This document shows positions 25,101-30,252 of a stretch of 30,252 nt of DNA, piece by piece. Position 1 is the stretch's first letter, and each line of letters opens with the position of its first letter. The notes under the pieces were generated by a model. The model ran no database searches, was not told the origin of the DNA, and saw only the letters and a program-made list of their open reading frames with translations. The translations under genes were made by a program, and so were the position numbers. This DNA comes from RGIG1934 sp045122895 (GTDB lineage Bacteria; Bacillota; Clostridia; Lachnospirales; Lachnospiraceae): NCBI GenBank assembly GCA_045122895.1, contig JBGVIE010000054.1, forward strand, positions 1 to 30,252, in the 5' to 3' direction.

Positions 25101-25440
25101 TTAATATGTACTGTGTCGTATCATCAGGAGCCATCTCCACGAAATCCTGATAAAATTCATCAGCCTCCACAAAATCCTTAAGTCTGAGTGATAATATCGT
25201 GAGCTTGTATGCCAACTGCCTTCCGCAGGTCGTTCTGTCATAAGCAATTAAAAGAACATCCCTTGCTTTCTCGTATTCTTTACAACGGTCATAAACATCT
25301 GCCACAAGATTTAGCATTGTGTTATTCTTAACACGACGCCAGTCAATGCTGTCAGCCACCTTAGCTGCTGTCGAATAATCCTTCTTGCTATACAACTTTT
25401 TAATTTGGTCAGATTTTATGTTGTATTCATAATTATCCAA
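22150..25440 (-). CDS. TPR / acidic-repeat / P-loop ATPase-like protein (1096 aa)
   Basis: The family is not named; similar proteins occur in Lachnospiraceae. Residues 1-200 are helical repeats of TPR type (YSTAAKVADSIDW, YEKARDVLLIAYDR). Residues about 200-810 are low-complexity and strongly acidic, with EEEVEEEVEEE-like runs and a block of five-residue ETPVI repeats. Residues about 820-1096 form a compact ATPase-like domain, with Walker A GDEKTGKT (894-901) and Walker B-like LIVLEDDQ (about 977-984), ending in a basic helix. No signal peptide or membrane segment is seen, so it is cytoplasmic. The start is a TTG at 25440, with GAGGTG 6 nt upstream; a GTG 45 nt further up has no ribosome site. 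The linker would not fit an ordinary metabolic enzyme; a scaffold role is possible. Confidence 0.8.
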   Translation of the reverse strand: MDNYEYNIKSDQIKKLYSKKDYSTAAKVADSIDWRRVKNNTMLNLVADVYDRCKEYEKARDVLLIAYDRTTCGRQLAYKLTILSLRLKDFVEADEFYQDFVEMAPDDTTQYILKYRIAKTKGEHIDVLIQILEAYAEVEMDERWQYELAKLYEEAGRTADMISMCDQIILWFSEGKYVEKAMTLKMKYQPLTPEQQIKYDNRLSVRESKIEDALEAVPVEENKQEAASATNTVYDTRTDILNDTFGPIPVVKLDEEEVKEKQTEAAEVKEVSEEENKVDNEVASETSKEIEEARKQVEEDNKKLDEEMYSGKSTVEFYDFGDANKEKMSKIGEDLMKTAEIDIDEINFRAMNITEYDTANIQAAIAKSMEIIMKENDLDSNLAAKKEEASDEEEVSEEIAKTQEIKTPVVDEETARELEKTKIISTSEIRAMLDATNDVKETKQEVIEPVVEEEVPSSDAYNTVSSINVRSAFEVPSEEESKKEEALEQARNTAIREQFEKKEESLYHTVPLDPLFEQEEDGQIGLASEEEVEEQIEGQMTIEEVLHEYEIRAKYEAALAEVKKYEAEIKKQEERRKAREAAIKLEEETVEDTLDDDNTEEVTVEETGEAEWIDTGELPVIEDEEAETEVEEEVEGEIEEEVEEEVEEEEEIDERQDLINALFGEIEEPEEEPVAEEEPEETPADENLVKEMTDSVADGLAAGVADMLDNVIKAPVMEGPEIEVPNIFGKHREASETEEAVITEDTQATEINEQVEEPVAETLVEETPVEETPDVKEPTEEMPVCETPVIETPVIETPIIETPVVEEPKIEPPVDEEQVSEITTDDFEQPAPVALNRDAEELGRLRLSDEYRAVFADFLDVPGLEEQLVNTIDHLVEYFEMDGTSKNNNVIIMGDEKTGKTTLGLGIIKVANRARGNGRSARKVAKIKAEVLNKKGVTMAMPKILGTDLIIEKAGNLTYTTVTDLLAIMKTYTEEMLIVLEDDQAAMERLISANPEIGVVFGNQIYIKGHTADDYVRMAKDYAAKRRYTVDEMGTLALYARIGDIFGRNQYVTKEEIEEIIDEAIEHSERGGIKKLISKMKRNKDELGILKEEDFV
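23011..23175 (-). repeat. 15-bp tandem repeat block coding for ETPVI-type units
   Basis: Inside the 1096-aa gene, about ten 15-bp units run in tandem; two neighbouring units (AATTACAGGTGTTTC on the plus strand) are identical. They encode ETPVI, ETPII, ETPVE and similar five-residue units. The reading frame is kept throughout, as expected for a coding minisatellite that can change copy number without frameshift. Confidence 0.75.
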
Positions 25441-25501
25441 AACTGTCACCTCTAAATATATTTTTATGCGTTTTCGCGTATTCACCTAATTTCACAAGCA
25501 T

Positions 25502-25530
25502 AGTGTAGCACACCTATTTTGCCTTGTCAA
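25502..25530 (-). promoter_or_regulatory. Promoter of the 1096-aa gene
   Basis: Minus strand: -35 TTGACA (25525-25530), 17-nt spacer, -10 TACACT (25502-25507). The -35 includes the TGA stop codon of the SMC-like gene. The predicted start near 25495 gives a leader of about 55 nt. Confidence 0.75.
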
Positions 25531-28500
25531 AACATAGATGTCTGTTCGTAAGATAAAGTTGTATATTCAAGCGCAGTATTATCAACATTGCTAAAGTAAT
25601 CAACCACTACCGTCTGCTGTTTTCCATTCACAAGCTTCTGGCCGAGGACATAATTCACATCAAAACGTCCCGTTATTGCCGGAGTCGCACCCCTTGCAGG
25701 CACTACAAGCTGAACATTGTTTGTTTTTAGCAGTTCAAAAATAGGTTCCCAGATATATACGTCCTTAGCCGCACCAAATGGATTATCTATAAAAATTACT
25801 TTTTTAAGTTTTCCTGCATCAACACCTCTCGAATTGACACTTGATATATAATTGATTACAGCGATTAAAAATTGAATATATATACCCTGAGACTGTCCTG
25901 TACTGCCGACTGCCTCCTCATATGGAAGGAATCTGCTGTTAGCAATTACTCGCTCACGCTTGTACAGTTTAAGCCTTATTCCGTTCATATCTGTAACAAT
26001 TACAGAGAATAATTTTTTCCAGGTGAGCCTGTTTCTTATATACTTAAGCTTATCCTCCATATTTTCGATGTTATCTGCCTCCATAACAGTTTCATTGACA
26101 TAGGATTCCATTCTGTCCTTGTAAGACTCCTCGTTTGCATAAGGTATCTTCAGAGCAATAATTGATATATTTTCTCCGTCAATATTAATCTTAGAAAGCT
26201 TTGGAAATCTCTCAAGCTCTGTCTTAATCTTGATACAGTTCTGTACACACTGGTTCTCAAAATTATCCTTAATTCGCTCCATATCCTCGATACCCTTGCC
26301 GATACTGTCTTTTTCAAGTTCGATACACCTGATTGTTTCGCCAAGCCTCTCTATAAGTGAATTTGTATCTTCTACCGATTCCGGCATAATAATATTCTTG
26401 TCAATCTCATCTGCAAGAAGTGTTGCACCAATCATCTTAAGCGTATCTGTAAGAACCTTCTTGTTACTCTCAAATTCCTGTCTTTTTTCGTAAAGCTTTT
26501 TTACGTATTCATCATATACCTTTGCGATTTCTTTTGACTCTTCGTAAAGATTTACCCCGTCCTCCATCACGCCGTCATACTGTTTTACGTTTATCTTTCC
26601 ATTCTCGATAATTCTCTTAATATTCTCTTTTATAAGCTCATATCTTTTTGAATTATCCTCCTGCTCTTTTAAAGTCTGCTGCAATGCTTTTTCTTTCTCA
26701 CCAAGACTTGCCTGTGCATCAATTTTTTGTGCAATAAACTCCCTGATATTATCTTCAGGAATTCCGTCTGTGTTAAACGCTCCATACTTATCTTCTATCT
26801 GCTTAATTGCATGGTTGATTCCACCTTCTGACTTATCTCTTTTTGATCTGACATCATCAATCTCCATATATTTATTTTCAAGACATAAAGAAGCCTTATC
26901 CAAGTCGTTCTTAATCTCCTGAAGCTTTTTCTCATCACTTGCAATAAGCATTTTTTTCTCATACTCTTCTTCCAATTCTCTTAAGTCACTTCCTCTGTAT
27001 TTAATGTTTGAAAGTGTTTTCTTCATGGAAGCCTCATAGTTGTTCACGAGCTTTTCCTTGTCAGCAAGATCTGAATTCTCATCCTTTATGGCTGTTATTA
27101 AACCATCCATCTTAGCTGTTATCTCATCGTAGCTTCCTGATATTCCTGTAGTGATTCCCTCTTTATAATAAATCTTATATCTGTTTTCCCATGTATCGTT
27201 TATGTTCTTTATCTTTGACTGCAGTGATTCAATCAGTTTGCCACGCTTTTCGTTCTGATTTAGCTTAGCCTTAAGCCTTTCAGATAAATCACTGTAATTC
27301 TTCTGTTTTGTGCTTATCCTGATTTCCAGTTCTTTAAGCTCACTTTCAAACTCCTGTGTCTTTTCATAAAGTGATGCGATTACCTCGTAGAGCTCCTTTT
27401 CTTTTTCCAATTCAAGAATTCTGTTTTCAAGCTCTGTTATGCTGTTTTGACATATTTTTTTATCTTCTGCCAAAATCGCTTTCCGACTTTTATTTGCATT
27501 GATATCTTCTTCTACCAGCAAAAGTTCATCTTTAAGCCTGTTTATCTCCTGCCTGTGATTTTTCTCCTCATAGGTCTCCATAAAAGCGTAGTCGCTTCGT
27601 ATTACCTCTACGTATTCCATAAGTCTTAGCAGCTTGTTCTCATACTCAGCCTTTTTCTCCGTCAGCTCTGCAACAGTTGCAACCAAAGTCTTATCATTAT
27701 ACATATATTTTCTCTTCTTAGTCGCCACTATAACACCGTCCTGATTAATCAACGTCTCATAATCATTAAGCGCTTTTTCATCTATCAGGAACACTACGCC
27801 GTCTTTTTTTCCAAACCATTCCATTATCTTCGTGTCCGACAACACATTTTGGAATTTGTCTGTGATTATTACTGCGTATGGCAAAAACGGGACTCTGTTG
27901 ATTAGTGATTCGCGCTCCTCATCCGACATATCTCTAAGATAGTCTGCACCAGACTTACATATAAACCCATGATATCTCTCGATGTAATCAATAATCTCTT
28001 TGACATCATCACTTTCTGCCACACACTTGCCTTCTTTTGCTGCATTTAGAGCTCCATCTATATATTTAAGTTCATCTTCAAGCTCTGTAATCTGTCTGAT
28101 TACATCGGTAAGCATAGTCTCGATTTTCTTGCCTGCATAGACTTCGTTTATCTTCTTAAAGCGCTCATCCTGTTCTCTTAATTCTTCTTCAAGAATAAGG
28201 GCTTTTTCTATCTCTCTTTCTATCTGCTTTTGCCTGTACGAGAGAGCAACCATATCAAGTTCTGTCCTCGTTTCCTTTTCTCTGATAGAATCACTTTCTT
28301 CTTTTAGCTCATTAACCTTATTCGTGTATTCTGTTATTTTATCCTGAAGGTCTTTCGCCTTTTTAGGCGTGCCGGCTGCAACTATTATTCCGGCATCCGC
28401 CATATAAGAACCAAGTTTTCCATTTAACATCTCGTATTCTGTTTTTTTAGTGTCAGCATTGTCCCTTAATACGGCAAGCTCATTGCTTAAGCTTCTCTCG

Positions 28501-29903
28501 TCTTCTGACAAGACTCTGTTTGCCTCTATCTCTTTATCAAAGATTTCCTGCTCGCTGCAAAGCTCATTCTCAAGTGTATATAGCTTTTCTTTGTTTCTTT
28601 CATAGATTTCGCCTGCCAGGTCAGCCACCTCTTCCATAAGTGCACCGCCATCTTTTCTTCTGGCCGATAAAATCGCTTTAATTACTTCTGCTTCTTTCTT
28701 GTAACTGATGTAATCTAAATAGTCATTGATACTCTCACACTTTATAAGCTCAGCCTTGATACTTTGACATCTGTCCTTAAGGACCTCTGATTCTTTTTCT
28801 AACGATTCAAGTCTTAGATTGAGCTCAGATACTGACTTCATATCGCCAAGAACTACTGCACTGTCTCTAAGTCTTTGTGCCTCTTTTTCTGACTGTCTGA
28901 TAAATTCTAGTTGCTCAAGAAGAGCTTCTCTTTTCTCACTGTATTTATCCTCACTAAGCATTATGGTGTTGTATATTCTTGCAACCTTCTGCTCATTTTC
29001 CTTCTTCCCAAAATAGAGATTTTTGATCGACGAAGTTGTTCCTGCAAATCCTTCGATTATCTCTTTTTGTCTGTCAAAAGCTGACATTTCATCTTTTTTC
29101 TTAGAAAGCTCGATAAGCTTATCCTTGATATCAAGAAGCGTCTTTGCCATATTGTCATTCTCGCCGCCTGCATACTTGTTCATAAAGGATTTCTCAATTA
29201 TCTCCTCTATAAGCAAATCTTCAACTACCTTTCTTGTAGTCTTGTAATTTGTCTCAAAGTATGTTCTCACATGGCCTTCCGTCTTGTTGATTCCTCTTAT
29301 AATTTCCCATTCGCTTTCATAAAGTCCGTACTCACTTATGAATCTTTGATATTCGTTTTTTCTGTCAAAAATCTTAACCACCAGACCTAAATCTTTTCTC
29401 TCAAGTTCTCTAAGATAATTCTTAAGTCCGTTGTAGGTGATTCGCTGTCCGTTTTGCACAAGTGGCAGATTCTTGATATCGTTGTCATTGTATTCTCTGT
29501 AAAAAATACAATAGTTAAAGTATTCAACACTCGCGTTATCTCTAACTGTACTACCAAGCTCATCTGCATCTGATTCTTTCGCTTTTCTCGCGCAAAAACC
29601 GGTCAACATATATTTGTAATTCTCTTTTATATGAACATCGCTAAGCTTCCATTCAATCATTGAATGAATAGTCTTGCTGCCCTCATTTGTTCTGAATAAT
29701 TTTTCAATCGGCTGTTTTTCATCGAGAGTACAATTAGGTATAAGGTTCTGAAAAAGAAGCAGCATAAGGACACTTTTACCGCCACCGTTTGCTAAATCGT
29801 AGATTGTATTTTTTCCTGAAAAGCGCATCAGAAAATCATCATAATACTGAGTACCAAAGTTGTACTTTACGTTATTAACTCTGATTCTGTTAATATGTGG
29901 CAT
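25527..29903 (-). CDS. SMC/Rad50-like coiled-coil ATPase (1458 aa)
   Basis: The protein has the full SMC layout: an N-terminal ATPase half with a P-loop (LANGGGKS, 37-44), a long coiled coil (about 255-620), a globular hinge-like part (about 624-738), a return coiled coil (about 740-1190) and a C-terminal ATPase half. That half has a signature-like GSTGQSQG (1333-1340) and Walker B VIFIDNPFGAAKD (about 1369-1381). Two points are not canonical: the first Gly of GxxGxGKS is Leu, and the residue after the Walker B Asp is Asn, not Glu. It is not housekeeping SMC, SbcC or RecN by these motifs. It resembles the MukB/MksB/JetC-like group only in layout. The ATG at 29903 follows GGAG. The small gene 3 nt upstream is likely its partner. 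Chromosome or plasmid handling, or defence, is inferred. Confidence 0.82.
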   Translation of the reverse strand: MPHINRIRVNNVKYNFGTQYYDDFLMRFSGKNTIYDLANGGGKSVLMLLLFQNLIPNCTLDEKQPIEKLFRTNEGSKTIHSMIEWKLSDVHIKENYKYMLTGFCARKAKESDADELGSTVRDNASVEYFNYCIFYREYNDNDIKNLPLVQNGQRITYNGLKNYLRELERKDLGLVVKIFDRKNEYQRFISEYGLYESEWEIIRGINKTEGHVRTYFETNYKTTRKVVEDLLIEEIIEKSFMNKYAGGENDNMAKTLLDIKDKLIELSKKKDEMSAFDRQKEIIEGFAGTTSSIKNLYFGKKENEQKVARIYNTIMLSEDKYSEKREALLEQLEFIRQSEKEAQRLRDSAVVLGDMKSVSELNLRLESLEKESEVLKDRCQSIKAELIKCESINDYLDYISYKKEAEVIKAILSARRKDGGALMEEVADLAGEIYERNKEKLYTLENELCSEQEIFDKEIEANRVLSEDERSLSNELAVLRDNADTKKTEYEMLNGKLGSYMADAGIIVAAGTPKKAKDLQDKITEYTNKVNELKEESDSIREKETRTELDMVALSYRQKQIEREIEKALILEEELREQDERFKKINEVYAGKKIETMLTDVIRQITELEDELKYIDGALNAAKEGKCVAESDDVKEIIDYIERYHGFICKSGADYLRDMSDEERESLINRVPFLPYAVIITDKFQNVLSDTKIMEWFGKKDGVVFLIDEKALNDYETLINQDGVIVATKKRKYMYNDKTLVATVAELTEKKAEYENKLLRLMEYVEVIRSDYAFMETYEEKNHRQEINRLKDELLLVEEDINANKSRKAILAEDKKICQNSITELENRILELEKEKELYEVIASLYEKTQEFESELKELEIRISTKQKNYSDLSERLKAKLNQNEKRGKLIESLQSKIKNINDTWENRYKIYYKEGITTGISGSYDEITAKMDGLITAIKDENSDLADKEKLVNNYEASMKKTLSNIKYRGSDLRELEEEYEKKMLIASDEKKLQEIKNDLDKASLCLENKYMEIDDVRSKRDKSEGGINHAIKQIEDKYGAFNTDGIPEDNIREFIAQKIDAQASLGEKEKALQQTLKEQEDNSKRYELIKENIKRIIENGKINVKQYDGVMEDGVNLYEESKEIAKVYDEYVKKLYEKRQEFESNKKVLTDTLKMIGATLLADEIDKNIIMPESVEDTNSLIERLGETIRCIELEKDSIGKGIEDMERIKDNFENQCVQNCIKIKTELERFPKLSKINIDGENISIIALKIPYANEESYKDRMESYVNETVMEADNIENMEDKLKYIRNRLTWKKLFSVIVTDMNGIRLKLYKRERVIANSRFLPYEEAVGSTGQSQGIYIQFLIAVINYISSVNSRGVDAGKLKKVIFIDNPFGAAKDVYIWEPIFELLKTNNVQLVVPARGATPAITGRFDVNYVLGQKLVNGKQQTVVVDYFSNVDNTALEYTTLSYEQTSMF

Positions 29904-29906
29904 CCC

Positions 29907-30252
29907 CTACACATCTCCTTTCATAATCTCATATAATCTTCCTTTGTATTCATCAAAGTAATTCTCTATCAGGGCTTTAAATCTCTCACTTGGATAGTAT
30001 CTTCCCTGGTTCTCCACAAGCAGCTCCTGAGATGATAAAAAGTTAAAAGTAAGCTTTACAAATCCCATCTTTGAACCTCTTGCTGCACGAAGAGTTGTCT
30101 CTTCATTCACTACCATCGGCAGGTCTTCCCAAAGAAGTGCCAGCGCTTTGAAGCTGTCTTCTTCTGCTTCGTTCAGCGACACAACTGACAACTTTGATGT
30201 GACACTTTTTAAGAGAGTATCTACTGTCTTTATAACATCCTCGTTTTTTACA
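29907..30252 (-). CDS. Small partner of the SMC-like ATPase, C-terminal part (partial)
   Basis: The frame is open to the right edge, so the gene starts outside the window; at least 114 codons are seen. A TTG at 30191 is possible as a start but has no ribosome site, and the frame continues upstream with plausible protein sequence. The visible part is helical and then shows a wing-like end, VENQGRYYPSERFKALIENY, consistent with a winged-helix protein. Stop and next start are 3 nt apart, so expression with the SMC-like ATPase is linked. MukE/MksE/JetB-type KITE proteins have the same size and place beside their SMC gene. I think it may match a DUF6063-like family, but I cannot confirm this. Confidence 0.65.
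   Translation of the reverse strand, partial: VKNEDVIKTVDTLLKSVTSKLSVVSLNEAEEDSFKALALLWEDLPMVVNEETTLRAARGSKMGFVKLTFNFLSSQELLVENQGRYYPSERFKALIENYFDEYKGRLYEIMKGDV

Noticed and set aside
25527..30252. Calling the SMC-like operon a complete Wadjet or MukBEF system
   Set aside because: No kleisin-like or JetD-like gene is visible and motif details differ; the evidence supports only a possible relation.

Overview
The window is a gene-dense, AT-rich stretch of a Gram-positive Clostridia chromosome, most likely from the Lachnospiraceae. Supporting signs are a transketolase split into two genes, a CBS/DRTGG-type family II pyrophosphatase, strong AGGAGG-type ribosome sites, several TTG starts and sigma-A promoters with 16-17 bp spacers. 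Apart from the two genes at 14066-16306, every gene lies on the minus strand. I see no tRNA, rRNA, CRISPR array, prophage or insertion sequence. The only mobile DNA visible is the 5' end of a group IIC intron at the left edge, inserted just past the murA terminator.

Layout, read in minus-strand transcription order from the right edge. (1) 30252-22150: a small partial gene, a 1458-aa SMC-like coiled-coil ATPase and a 1096-aa protein with TPR-like repeats, an acidic repeat region and a P-loop domain. The last has its own promoter overlapping the stop codon of the SMC-like gene. (2) 22149-18993: a structured leader, then proS and a MATE transporter joined by a TAATG overlap. (3) 18905-17080: the two transketolase subunits and a terminator. 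(4) 17071-16272: a promoter, a 49-aa membrane protein and a YfcE-like phosphoesterase whose 3' end overlaps that of the amylase. (5) 14006-16306, plus strand: an excellent promoter, a sigma-70-like protein that lacks region 4, and a GH13 amylase-family lipoprotein. (6) 13939-3212: a ten-gene minus-strand run with short gaps or overlaps. It holds a TcaA-like membrane protein, a coiled-coil membrane protein, MoxR ATPase, DUF58 protein, a DUF4129-like membrane protein, two small membrane proteins, CBS-pyrophosphatase, flavin reductase, an OLD-family ATPase/TOPRIM nuclease and shikimate kinase. (7) 3202-136: an extended hairpin containing a WalR-type direct repeat, then an M23/LysM/G5 cell-wall hydrolase, a second WalR-type repeat, the murA promoter, murA and its terminator.

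Functionally, the left part leans to the cell envelope (murA, M23 hydrolase, TcaA-like protein, MoxR/DUF58 system). Both cell-wall genes at the far left carry exact matches to the WalR/YycF box, which suggests common control by a WalRK-like system encoded elsewhere. The middle and right parts carry central metabolism and translation genes. The least explained parts are the SMC-like ATPase with its small partner and the TPR/P-loop protein, the sigma-like protein that stops after region 3, and the OLD-type nuclease with a four-cysteine cluster inside a housekeeping run.
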